Shown: in pieces, positions 1 to 7,245 of the stretch
Layout of the letters: each line of letters opens with the position of its first letter
Numbering within the stretch: position 1 is the stretch's first letter
From: CAWDPQ01 sp049642465
GTDB lineage: Bacteria > Acidobacteriota > Vicinamibacteria > Vicinamibacterales > 2-12-FULL-66-21
Direction of reading: 5' to 3'
Assembly: GCA_049642465.1 (NCBI GenBank)
Contig: JBAROV010000159.1
Location: 1 to 35,626 of the forward strand
Length of the DNA: 35,626 nucleotides
Made by a program: the position numbers and the translations under genes
The notes under the pieces: generated by a model
The model's input: only the letters and a program-made list of their open reading frames with translations
The model's database searches: none
Told to the model about the DNA's origin: nothing

Positions 1-60
1 CGGAGCGCCGCCGCCGAGCGAGAGCGAGTGGGGGTGGGGCCCCACGAGCACTGAGCAAAG
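1..60. other. Spacer before eboD with degenerate intergenic repeat
   Basis: No gene can be supported here. A TGA at 52-54 closes a short open frame running in from the left edge (only Arg/Gly/Ala/Glu-rich residues), which could be the tail of an upstream gene. The base composition instead matches an intergenic repeat seen three more times in the window, built on a CCGGAGC core followed by a GTGGG tract. I prefer the repeat explanation. If an eboC gene exists, it would lie beyond the left edge. Confidence 0.4.
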
Positions 61-1296
61 ATGCAGGCAGATTCGATCGACCAGCACTTCACCGTCCCGT
101 TTCGCTATCGGGTGTACTTCACCCGGGACGTGTTCGCACGCTCGAATCCACTCCTGGCGAACGCGACTGCCAACACGATTCCAGGGCAACCCTCACGCGT
201 CCTTTTCGTCGTGGACGAGGGCGTGAGCCGCGCGCACCCGGCGTTGATTCGCAACATCGAGGAATACTGCAACGCGCATGCGACTGCCCTGAGCCTGGCC
301 GGGCCTGTGCTGGTTGTCGCCGGCGGCGAGCAGGCGAAGAACGATCCCAACACAGCAGAGACCATCCTGCAGTCGATTCACGGCGCATCGCTCTGCCGTC
401 ACTCGTACGTCGCGGCAATCGGGGGCGGCGCCGTGCTCGATGTTGCCGGGTATGCTGCGGCCACGGTTCATCGCGGCGTCAGGCTCATCCGCCTGCCCAC
501 GACGGTGCTCGCGCAAGACGACTCGGGCATCGGCGTCAAGAACGGGATCAACGCGCACGGCCAGAAGAACTATCTCGGCACATTCGCTCCGCCGTTTGCG
601 GTGATCAACGATTTCAGTTTCCTGACGACGCTCTCGGATCGTGACTGGCGTGGTGGCGTGGCGGAAGCGGTCAAAGCGGCACTGATCAAGGACGCGCGGT
701 TCTTCGATTTCATTGAAGCGCATGCGCCCGCGCTCTTGACCCGTGACATGCCGACGATGGAGGCGGTGATTCGCCGGTGCGCCGAGCTTCACCTCGAGCA
801 CATTGCGAGGGGTGGCGATCCCTTCGAAATGGGCTCGTCTCGGCCGCTGGACTTCGGCCACTGGGCGGCGCACAAGCTGGAGGGCCTGTCGGGCCACCGG
901 TTGCGGCATGGTCAGGCGGTGTCCATTGGCATCGCCCTCGATACCACCTACTCGCAGCTCGCGGGCTGGCTGACTGAAGCCGATTGGCGACGCATTATCT
1001 CGCTGCTCCAGGATCTTCAGCTGCCGGTGTTTACGGCCGAACTCGCCCAGCATCTCGACGACGATGCCCACGCGGTCTGTGTGTTGCGCGGTCTGGATGA
1101 ATTCCGGGAGCATCTTGGGGGACAATTGACGGTCATGCTGCTGAAAGGCATCGGCGCGCCGTTTGACGCGCACGAGATTCAGCGCGACCTCGTTGTTCGC
1201 AGCATCGACAAGTTGAAGTCGCTTCAGGACCAGCGACCGCTGCATGAGGAGCCTCATGAACACCCGATCGCCGTTGAGCGCAAAAACCCTCGTTGA
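61..1296 (+). CDS. eboD: EboD-like 3-dehydroquinate synthase homologue
   Basis: A sugar-phosphate cyclase of the dehydroquinate synthase superfamily, 411 aa (family about 350-420). The NAD-binding glycine motifs are GGEQAK (88-93) and GGGAVLDVAG (121-130). Likely Zn ligands are Glu202, His267 and His283, and the two His have the same 16-residue spacing as in AroB. The neighbours are not shikimate genes but a TatD-type hydrolase, a TIM barrel and a phosphodiesterase-like protein. This is the composition of the ebo cluster known from cyanobacteria, Bacteroidetes, Proteobacteria and eustigmatophyte plastids, so I call it EboD rather than AroB. In Nostoc the ebo genes are needed to move a scytonemin precursor to the periplasm; the chemistry of EboD itself is not settled. 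The ATG at 61 gives a normal N-terminus. Its end overlaps the next ORF by 41 nt, which indicates an operon. Confidence 0.85.
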   Translation: MQADSIDQHFTVPFRYRVYFTRDVFARSNPLLANATANTIPGQPSRVLFVVDEGVSRAHPALIRNIEEYCNAHATALSLAGPVLVVAGGEQAKNDPNTAETILQSIHGASLCRHSYVAAIGGGAVLDVAGYAAATVHRGVRLIRLPTTVLAQDDSGIGVKNGINAHGQKNYLGTFAPPFAVINDFSFLTTLSDRDWRGGVAEAVKAALIKDARFFDFIEAHAPALLTRDMPTMEAVIRRCAELHLEHIARGGDPFEMGSSRPLDFGHWAAHKLEGLSGHRLRHGQAVSIGIALDTTYSQLAGWLTEADWRRIISLLQDLQLPVFTAELAQHLDDDAHAVCVLRGLDEFREHLGGQLTVMLLKGIGAPFDAHEIQRDLVVRSIDKLKSLQDQRPLHEEPHEHPIAVERKNPR

Positions 1297-1552
1297 CGAA
1301 TACTTCATCGAGAACCGCACGCGGCTCCTCGAACTGGCGGCCTTTCTCGATCGCCTCGATCGCGCCGATCCTGCCTACGCGCCGCAGGACTTCCGGATGA
1401 AAGCCTTCAGCGAAGCGCTCGGGATGCTGACCAAACCCGACCGGCTCGATCGCATTCAAATGCTGCTCAGCGACCCGACAACCGAACCGCTCGGCGCGCT
1501 CGATCGGAAGAGCGCCATCGGTGCCTTCGACCGGTGGGGAGCGAAGTCATGA
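1256..1552 (+). CDS. Small conserved-looking protein of the ebo cluster, function unknown
   Basis: This is a 98-aa ORF between eboD and eboB. I start it at the ATG at 1256 because GAGGAG lies at 1247-1252, a correctly spaced ribosome binding site; an in-frame ATG at 1244 precedes that site. It begins inside eboD and ends in an ATGA overlap with eboB (1549-1552), so it is translationally coupled on both sides, which supports it being a real gene. The protein is soluble, predicted helical, charged (many Arg, Asp and Leu), with no Cys and no signal peptide. I do not recognise a domain. It sits where EboA could be, but EboA proteins are usually about twice as long, so I do not assign that name. 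Confidence 0.75.
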   Translation: MNTRSPLSAKTLVDEYFIENRTRLLELAAFLDRLDRADPAYAPQDFRMKAFSEALGMLTKPDRLDRIQMLLSDPTTEPLGALDRKSAIGAFDRWGAKS

Positions 1553-2397
1553 AGTACATCGACCATCACGCGCACATGGTGTCGCGGACGACCGACGACT
1601 ATCAGCAACTCGCGTTGACCGGCTGCGTCGCCGTTACCGAACCGGCATTCTGGGCCGGTTGGGATCGGAGTACGGCGGACAGCGTCGAGGACTACTTCCG
1701 CCAGCTCACCGGCTTCGAGCCGCAGCGCGCGGCGCAGTACGGCATTCAGCATTACACGTGGATGGCGATGAACCCGAAGGAGTCGGACGACCGGGAACTC
1801 TCGCGCGCCGTACTGACGCGGATTCCGAAGTTCCTGAATCACCCGACCGTGCTCGGCATCGGCGAAATCGGATTGAACCGAATCACACGCAACGAGATCG
1901 ACACCTACACCGAGCAGGTCCAGCTCGCTGTCGACCATCGCCAGTTGATTCTGATTCACACCCCACACCTCGAAGACAAGCTGAAAGGCACACGCATTTC
2001 AGTGGACGTGCTGCGGAGTCTTCCGCAAATCGAACCCGAGCGCGTGCTGGTCGATCACGCGGAAGAACATACGCTTCGGGCGATCCTCGATCACGGGTAT
2101 TGGGTTGGCCTCACCCTCTACCCGCAGACGAAGGTGTCGGCGCAGCGCGCGGCGGACATGATCGAGCGCTTCGGCGCGGAGCGCATCTGCGTCGCTGGCG
2201 CGTGTGACTGGGGTCCAAGCGATCCGATTGCCGTGCCCCGCTTCATCATGGAGATGCGGCGGCGCAAGCACTCCGAAGAATTGATTCACCGGATCGTGTT
2301 CGACAACCCGGTGCGCTTCCTGAGCCAGTCGCCAAAGTTCCGCATCCGCCCGGCCCAGGCGGAGGTCTCACAGGCATACGCGCCTTCGATCCGCTGA
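1549..2397 (+). CDS. eboB: EboB, TatD-family metal-dependent hydrolase
   Basis: A TIM-barrel amidohydrolase of the TatD type, 282 aa. Metal-binding motifs in order: DHHAH (5-9) near the N-terminus, GEIGLN with the bridging Glu, IHTPH in the middle, VDHAEEH, and CDWG near the C-terminus with the last Asp. I place the start at the ATG at 1549, which overlaps the stop of the preceding ORF as ATGA; a GTG at 1534 in frame is an alternative but would put the GGTGGGGA ribosome-binding sequence inside the gene. TatD enzymes are generally nucleases, but in ebo clusters this member is thought to act on an unknown small molecule. Seven bases separate it from the next gene. Confidence 0.85.
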   Translation: MKYIDHHAHMVSRTTDDYQQLALTGCVAVTEPAFWAGWDRSTADSVEDYFRQLTGFEPQRAAQYGIQHYTWMAMNPKESDDRELSRAVLTRIPKFLNHPTVLGIGEIGLNRITRNEIDTYTEQVQLAVDHRQLILIHTPHLEDKLKGTRISVDVLRSLPQIEPERVLVDHAEEHTLRAILDHGYWVGLTLYPQTKVSAQRAADMIERFGAERICVAGACDWGPSDPIAVPRFIMEMRRRKHSEELIHRIVFDNPVRFLSQSPKFRIRPAQAEVSQAYAPSIR

Positions 2398-2404
2398 TCG
2401 CGTC

Positions 2405-3613
2405 GTGAGGCTGCCTGCGCACCAGCAGATTCATCTGACCTATTGCACGAATATCCATCCCGGCAATGGCTGGGATGCGGTGTACGAGAACCTGAAACGA
2501 TACGCGCCGGCACTGAAAGCGCGGTTTTCCCCCGCTGCTCCCTTCGGTCTTGGCCTTCGGCTCTCGGCGCGCGAGGCACGCGAGCTGCTCAGCGAAGCAC
2601 GCCTCGATCGATTCCGTGCCTTTCTCGACGAAGCTGGCCTCTACGTCGCGATCATCAACGGCTTCCCACACGGTGCGTTCCACGGAACCGTCGTCAAGGC
2701 GGATGTATACGCCCCGGATTGGCGTGACGACGCGCGCGTCCGCTACACGCTCGATTTGATCGAGATCCTCAAAAGCCTTCTTCCCAAGGGAGTCGATGGC
2801 GGGATCTCGACGGCTCCACTCTCCTACAAAGAATGGATGGCCTCGGCGGATGACAACGGATGGGAGGCGATCACGCGCAACGTCGTTCGCGTGGCGGAGG
2901 CCCTCGTCCGTGGCCGCGACCAGCACGGACAGGTCATCCACCTCGACATTGAACCTGAGCCCGATTGCTCGATCGAGAACACTGAGGAAACGATCGAATT
3001 CTTCACGAACCGGCTGCTCGGATCTGGAGCCCGAATGCTCGGCGGCGCGCTCGGCATCTCAGAAGCCACTGCGCGGACGCGGTTGCTCGAGCACATCCAG
3101 GTCTGCTTCGACTGCTGCCATTTCGCTGTCGAATACGAGGATCCAGCCAGCGCGATGGAGCGCCTGCGACAGGCGGAGATTCGTATTGGACGGGTGCAGC
3201 TCAGTTCTGCACTGAAGGTTCGCTTCCCGGCCGATCGTGTCGCGTGCGCCCAGACTGCCGACCGACTCAAACCATTCGCGGATCCGGTTTACCTGCACCA
3301 GGTCGTCGAGAGTGCAGACGGGCCGTTGCAACGATTTCCGGATTTGAGTCCGGCGCTCGAGCGTTCACACCGGGCGTGCGGCAAGGAATGGCGAATTCAT
3401 TTTCACGTGCCGCTCTTCGCCGGCACGTATGAGCGTTTCGAGTCGACTCAAGGTTACGTCCGCGATGTGTTGCAGACGATGGTGAAAACGGGTGAGACGA
3501 CGCACCTCGAGATCGAAACGTATACGTGGGATGTATTGCCGGCTGGCCTCAAACGGGAGCTTCTTGATTCGATCGCCCGGGAATACGAGTGGGTGTTGGC
3601 GAATCTGGAATAG
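2405..3613 (+). CDS. eboE: EboE, xylose-isomerase-like TIM barrel
   Basis: A 402-aa protein of the sugar phosphate isomerase/epimerase superfamily. The N-terminal sequence HLTYCTNIHPG is characteristic of EboE, and the barrel carries plausible metal-site segments HLDIEPEPDC and CFDCCHFAVEYED. It starts with GTG at 2405, seven bases after eboB, so it is translated from the same message. In characterised ebo systems EboE is one of the conserved cytoplasmic enzymes, but no substrate is known. No sign of truncation or frameshift. Confidence 0.85.
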   Translation: MRLPAHQQIHLTYCTNIHPGNGWDAVYENLKRYAPALKARFSPAAPFGLGLRLSAREARELLSEARLDRFRAFLDEAGLYVAIINGFPHGAFHGTVVKADVYAPDWRDDARVRYTLDLIEILKSLLPKGVDGGISTAPLSYKEWMASADDNGWEAITRNVVRVAEALVRGRDQHGQVIHLDIEPEPDCSIENTEETIEFFTNRLLGSGARMLGGALGISEATARTRLLEHIQVCFDCCHFAVEYEDPASAMERLRQAEIRIGRVQLSSALKVRFPADRVACAQTADRLKPFADPVYLHQVVESADGPLQRFPDLSPALERSHRACGKEWRIHFHVPLFAGTYERFESTQGYVRDVLQTMVKTGETTHLEIETYTWDVLPAGLKRELLDSIAREYEWVLANLE

Positions 3614-3674
3614 AGTCGGGGCTCGGGGCTCGGCTTGCCCGCCGGAGCCTTGGCGAAGGTGGGGGCTCGAGTGA
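3614..3674. repeat. Intergenic repeat between eboE and eboF
   Basis: The 61-bp spacer holds two tandem GGGGCTC units (about 3618-3632), then CTTGCCCGCCGGAGC and GGCGAAGGTGGGGG. The second part matches the spacer at 27527-27560 and, in reverse orientation, 20797-20820. Function unknown; its G-rich 3' end lies just before the eboF start. Confidence 0.6.
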
Positions 3675-5048
3675 ATGAATAGAACCGTCGTACTTAACGT
3701 TGTTGGGTTGACGGGATCGCTGCTGCGTTTCGCGCCAAATGTGACGCAATGGGCCGCAGGCGGCAAGGTCGTAGCGATTCGTTCTGCCTTCCCCGCTGTC
3801 ACTTGCACCGCTCAAGCAGATTACCTGACAGGGCGCTACGCCGACTCTCACGGCATTGTGGGGAACGGCTGGTACGAGCGAAACGATTGTGAGATCCGCT
3901 TCTGGCGACAATCGAACAAGCTGGTGCAGGCGCCACAACTCTGGGAGGAGGCCCGCCGGCGCGATTCCGCGTTTACCTGCGCGAATCTCTTCTGGTGGTT
4001 CAACATGTACTCGACCGTGGATTACAGCGTGACGCCACGGCCGATGTACCCCGCCGACGGCCGAAAGCTGCCAGATGTCTACACGACACCGGCGACGTTG
4101 CGCGCTGAACTCCAGTCGGCACTCGGAACCTTCCCGCTGTTCAGCTTCTGGGGGCCGCGCGCCGCCATCGAATCGAGCCGCTGGATTGCCGGGTCCGCCC
4201 AATATGTCGAGCGGAAGTTCGCGCCGACGCTGACGCTCATCTATGTCCCCCACCTTGACTACAACCTGCAGCGCGTCGGGCCGGGAGCGAAAGAGGCGCA
4301 GGAAGACGTCCGCCAGGTCGATGAACTCGTCGCCGACCTGATTTCGTTTTACGAAGCGGCCGGTGCGCGAGTGGTCATCCTGTCCGAGTACGGACTGCGC
4401 GACGTCTCGATGCCGATTCACATCAACCGGATGCTCCGTGAGCGCGGCGTGATCACCGTTCGTGACGAATTGGGGCACGAATTGCTCGACGCGGGTGCGA
4501 GTGCGGCCTTTGCCGTAGCCGACCACCAGATTGCCCACGTCTATGTCAACGATCCACGGCGGCTCGAGGCAATTCGGCAGCTGCTCGAGAGTACGCCAGG
4601 CATCGAGCGTGTCCTCGATGCGAACGGCAAGCGCGACCACCGCATCAACCACGAAAGAAGCGGCGAACTGATCGCGATTGCGAAGCCGGACGCCTGGTTC
4701 ACGTACTACTACTGGCTCGACGATCGACGCGCGCCCGATTTCGCACGAACGGTAGAGATCCATCGCAAGCCAGGCTACGACCCAGTGGAGCTGTTCCTCG
4801 ATCCGGCAATTCGTGTCCCGGCGGTGACCGTCGGGTGGAAGCTCGCCCGGCGGCAGCTCGGCTTCCGAACCCTGCTCGACGTGATTCCGCTCGATGCCGC
4901 GTTGGTCAAGGGATCGCACGGCAGACAAACATCGGCTGGCGATCCAGATGCACCGGTATTCATCTCGAAACAAACTGGACAGCTGACGACTGCATCGATC
5001 GCTTCCGTCGACGTTTATCGCCTGCTGTTGCAACACCTCTTCGATTAG
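3675..5048 (+). CDS. eboF: EboF, alkaline-phosphatase-superfamily protein
   Basis: A 457-aa member of the type I phosphodiesterase/nucleotide pyrophosphatase branch. It keeps the nucleophile segment FPAVTCTAQADYLTG (probable nucleophile Thr43) and the HGIVGNGW signature just after it. Comparing by eye with NPP enzymes, several metal ligands look replaced: the N-terminal Asp by a hydrophobic residue (VVLNVVGLT), the D-x3-H motif reads D195-x3-Gln199, and the D-H-G motif reads E238-Y239-G. A late SHGR may keep the last His. The family-wide pattern in EboF may be the same, so I do not call it a pseudogene. It is the last ebo gene here, 61 bp after eboE, in the same direction. Confidence 0.82.
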   Translation: MNRTVVLNVVGLTGSLLRFAPNVTQWAAGGKVVAIRSAFPAVTCTAQADYLTGRYADSHGIVGNGWYERNDCEIRFWRQSNKLVQAPQLWEEARRRDSAFTCANLFWWFNMYSTVDYSVTPRPMYPADGRKLPDVYTTPATLRAELQSALGTFPLFSFWGPRAAIESSRWIAGSAQYVERKFAPTLTLIYVPHLDYNLQRVGPGAKEAQEDVRQVDELVADLISFYEAAGARVVILSEYGLRDVSMPIHINRMLRERGVITVRDELGHELLDAGASAAFAVADHQIAHVYVNDPRRLEAIRQLLESTPGIERVLDANGKRDHRINHERSGELIAIAKPDAWFTYYYWLDDRRAPDFARTVEIHRKPGYDPVELFLDPAIRVPAVTVGWKLARRQLGFRTLLDVIPLDAALVKGSHGRQTSAGDPDAPVFISKQTGQLTTASIASVDVYRLLLQHLFD

Positions 5049-5119
5049 AAACGTTATCGGTCAGGCGCGGGAGTTGGGAGTTGTCTTCAGCGCTATACTG
5101 TCGTCCGCGAGGTGCACGC

Positions 5120-6022
5120 ATGGGCCGAACCCTCTCTCTGGTCGGCGTCGCGCTGTCTTGTGTCGCGCTGTCCATTCCAACTCTCCTCGCCCAGGCCGCC
5201 AGCGGAATCACACGCAGCGTCTTCGTCACGGTAACCAACAAGAACGGCGCCCCCGTGATTGATCTCACAGGCTCCGACTTCGCCGTGAAAGAGGGGGGCA
5301 AAGGCGTTGACGACATCCGGGCCGTCAGGGCGAGCGAGCAGATGCAGATCGCGCTGATCGTGGACGACAACGGTACTGGTCTCTTCCGCGCGCCGCTCGC
5401 TCGTTTCGTTCAGCGGATGGACGGCCATGCCCAGATGTCTCTCAGTTCTGTGGTCGGCCAGACCATGAAGATCGTGGACTACACGACACGCATTGACGCG
5501 ATCAACCAGGGCCTGGCGACGCTCAATGCGCGGCCGGGTACCCCCGACGGAGGGCAGTTGCTCGAAGGGATTGCCGAAGCGGCCGACGAGCTGCGCCGGA
5601 AGGAGGCGCAGCGTCCGATCATCATTGCGCTGACGGTCGGCGGTGAAGAGCACAGCACGGCCACCGCCGATCACGTGCTCGATCAGCTGCGACGAAGCGG
5701 CGCGAGCTTGTACGTGTTTTCCGTCATCAGCTCCGCGCTTCGATCGACGGTTGCCGTGCAGCGGCCGTCTGCGCTGCTGCAGGAGAACCTGAGCCTGCAA
5801 CGAGTGCTTGGCGACGGACCGAAACAGTCCGGCGGCCGACATATGGAAATAGCGCCGGCGGCGGGGAACCTTCAGGATTTGCAGCACCTTGCCTCTGAAC
5901 TGACGCAGCAGTACCGCGTGTCCTACACGCTTCCACCAGGCATGAAGCGCTCAGACCGATTGTCGGTTTCGGTCAGCCGGAGAGGTGTGTCCGTCCGGGC
6001 ACCGTCTCGCATTCCGAACTGA
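5120..6022 (+). CDS. Secreted VWA-domain protein
   Basis: A 300-aa protein with a signal peptide (residues 1 to about 25, cut after LLAQA), then a short beta-rich stretch with a VxDF-type motif (DFAVKEGG), then a von Willebrand factor A domain. This is the VWFA-related type that is abundant in Acidobacteriota. The metal site usually written DxSxS reads D82-D-N-G-T86, so the first Ser is Asn. The C-terminal part ends in a small beta segment (QQYRVSYTLPPG) typical of this group. I start at the ATG at 5120: the frame is open further upstream into eboF, but only this start gives a signal peptide, and GAGG lies just before it. A TATACT box at 5094-5099 could be its -10, without a convincing -35. 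It converges on the TetR gene. Role unknown. Confidence 0.8.
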   Translation: MGRTLSLVGVALSCVALSIPTLLAQAASGITRSVFVTVTNKNGAPVIDLTGSDFAVKEGGKGVDDIRAVRASEQMQIALIVDDNGTGLFRAPLARFVQRMDGHAQMSLSSVVGQTMKIVDYTTRIDAINQGLATLNARPGTPDGGQLLEGIAEAADELRRKEAQRPIIIALTVGGEEHSTATADHVLDQLRRSGASLYVFSVISSALRSTVAVQRPSALLQENLSLQRVLGDGPKQSGGRHMEIAPAAGNLQDLQHLASELTQQYRVSYTLPPGMKRSDRLSVSVSRRGVSVRAPSRIPN

Positions 6023-6046
6023 GTCCAACGTTTCGGATCCCGTCTC

Positions 6047-6694
6047 TTAACCGGCCAGAATGGAGATGATGTCGAGCACCCTCTTCCGCGCGGGCTTCAT
6101 CAGCGGGACGTTGGACAGTTTGATCAACATCAGGACAACCTCGAGGCTCTTCTCGAGCAGCTGCCTGGTGCGGATTTGATGGGCAGACCGGTCGTAGATC
6201 CAGAAGAGAATCAAGCCCATCTGATAGAACCAAAGGATCTTGCCGATGTGCGGCGCCAGATCCGACGGAACCGTAGTCTTCGTCTCGGCAAGCGCGCGCT
6301 CGAAGTGCGCAATGTCGAACTCCCGGCTTGCCCGTGACTCGTCGCTGAATGGCGATAAGGGATTGGCTGCATCCGCGGCGTGTGACATCAGGGCGCCGAG
6401 AAACCGGCGATTCGGCTTGAAGTACTCGAACTTCGTCTCAATCAGCGCCTGGAGGCGCGCCGCGAGCCGCTTGTCCTGCTGTGCGGCCTCGAGTTGCTCC
6501 GCGAGATCCAACCTGGCGCGCTGATAGAAGGCGAGGACGATGGCGTCTTTCGATTTGAAGTAGTAGTACGCAAGCCCGGTGGCAACGCCCGCCTGCCGGG
6601 CAATGTCCCTCATCGTCGCTTCGGCAAATCCGCGCTCTCGAAACAACTCGAGCGCGGCTTCGAGGATCCTTTCGCGCGTGTCTTGTCCCGCCAT
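6047..6694 (-). CDS. TetR-family transcriptional regulator
   Basis: A 215-aa protein with a classic N-terminal TetR helix-turn-helix at about residues 10-55 (TMRDIARQAGVATG then YYYFKSKDAIV) and a helical ligand-binding C-terminal domain. It lies 42 bp downstream of a small membrane-protein gene on the same strand, so the two are probably cotranscribed. Upstream of the pair are two palindromes of the form TTTGAAC-N2-GTTCAAA, a TetR-type operator shape, so autoregulation of this operon is likely. The ligand cannot be read from the sequence. Confidence 0.9.
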   Translation of the reverse strand: MAGQDTRERILEAALELFRERGFAEATMRDIARQAGVATGLAYYYFKSKDAIVLAFYQRARLDLAEQLEAAQQDKRLAARLQALIETKFEYFKPNRRFLGALMSHAADAANPLSPFSDESRASREFDIAHFERALAETKTTVPSDLAPHIGKILWFYQMGLILFWIYDRSAHQIRTRQLLEKSLEVVLMLIKLSNVPLMKPARKRVLDIISILAG

Positions 6695-6736
6695 CGTCGT
6701 CGCCAGTGGAGGCTTCCGTTTAAGCCGGAAGCCACA

Positions 6737-7129
6737 TCAGCGCGCGCCGATTGTCATCGGAGCCACAGGAGGCATCGTGCTGATTCGCTCGAGCGCACGG
6801 CGACGGAACCGGCTGAACAAAAACAGATTGAAAAAGTGCATGAGGCCGAGGACGAAGAGCACTGTGCCGATCTTGTCGCTCAACAGCTCGATGGCCGAGC
6901 GCAGCGTTGCAAGGTCCAGCTGCGTTCGCAGCGTCATCACAATCCACCCGAGATTGATCAGGTAGAAGCCGACGACGAGCAGGTGATTGATGGAATCGGC
7001 GAGCGCTTCCTGTCCGTGAAACGCCTCGACGAGAAACGCGCGCCCGTTCCTGTGCAGGGTTCGCGCAACCCAGATGGTTACCGCCGTAGAAATCGCCAGG
7101 TACACGAGGTAGGTGTAGACGACGTACAT
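6737..7129 (-). CDS. Small integral membrane protein under TetR control
   Basis: A 130-aa protein with three likely membrane segments: residues about 4-22 (YTYLVYLAISTAVTIWVA), about 48-66 (HLLVVGFYLINLGWIV) and about 88-105 (IGTVLFVLGLMHFFNLFLF). A basic stretch follows the last segment. I do not recognise a family. The gene is the first of a two-gene unit with the TetR regulator, and paired operators lie 30-100 bp upstream of its start. This suggests a product made only when an inducer is present, for example in response to a lipophilic compound, but that is inference. Confidence 0.75.
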   Translation of the reverse strand: MYVVYTYLVYLAISTAVTIWVARTLHRNGRAFLVEAFHGQEALADSINHLLVVGFYLINLGWIVMTLRTQLDLATLRSAIELLSDKIGTVLFVLGLMHFFNLFLFSRFRRRALERISTMPPVAPMTIGAR

Positions 7130-7158
7130 GGCCGGGCTCCTGTTCTGAACGCATGCAT

Positions 7159-7174
7159 TTTGAACGCGTTCAAA
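7159..7174. promoter_or_regulatory. TetR-type operator 1
   Basis: A perfect 16-bp palindrome, TTTGAACGCGTTCAAA, that lies between the predicted -10 region and the start codon of the membrane-protein gene. Half-sites TTTGAAC and GTTCAAA are separated by GC. Same architecture as the site at 7213-7230. Confidence 0.75.
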
Positions 7175-7177
7175 TCA

Positions 7178-7206
7178 AGGATGCCAAGCGCGAAACCGCC
7201 TGTCAA
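7178..7206 (-). promoter_or_regulatory. Promoter between the two operators
   Basis: On the minus strand there is a perfect TTGACA at 7206-7201, and 17 bp further on a weak -10 (CATCCT, 7183-7178). It is framed by the two operators, so a bound repressor dimer pair would cover both flanks. The -35 is convincing, the -10 is not. Confidence 0.5.
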
Positions 7207-7212
7207 GAGATA

Positions 7213-7230
7213 TTTTGAACACGTTCAAAA
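7213..7230. promoter_or_regulatory. TetR-type operator 2
   Basis: Palindrome TTTTGAAC-AC-GTTCAAAA, 8-bp arms with a 2-bp centre, 55 bp centre to centre from operator 1 (about five helical turns). Sits just upstream of the TTGACA -35 box. Confidence 0.75.
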
Positions 7231-7245
7231 ACGCTCCCGACGCCG

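Noticed and set aside
193..1320. Long minus-strand frame opposite eboD
   Set aside because: eboD on the plus strand has intact motifs and operon overlaps; the opposite frame shows only low-complexity Arg-rich sequence.
3549..5036. A 495-codon minus-strand frame opposite eboF
   Set aside because: Shadow of EboF, which has recognisable family motifs and lies in the correct operon.
4835..5119. N-terminal extension of the VWA protein into eboF
   Set aside because: The signal peptide begins at the ATG at 5120; the extension is an out-of-frame reading of eboF.
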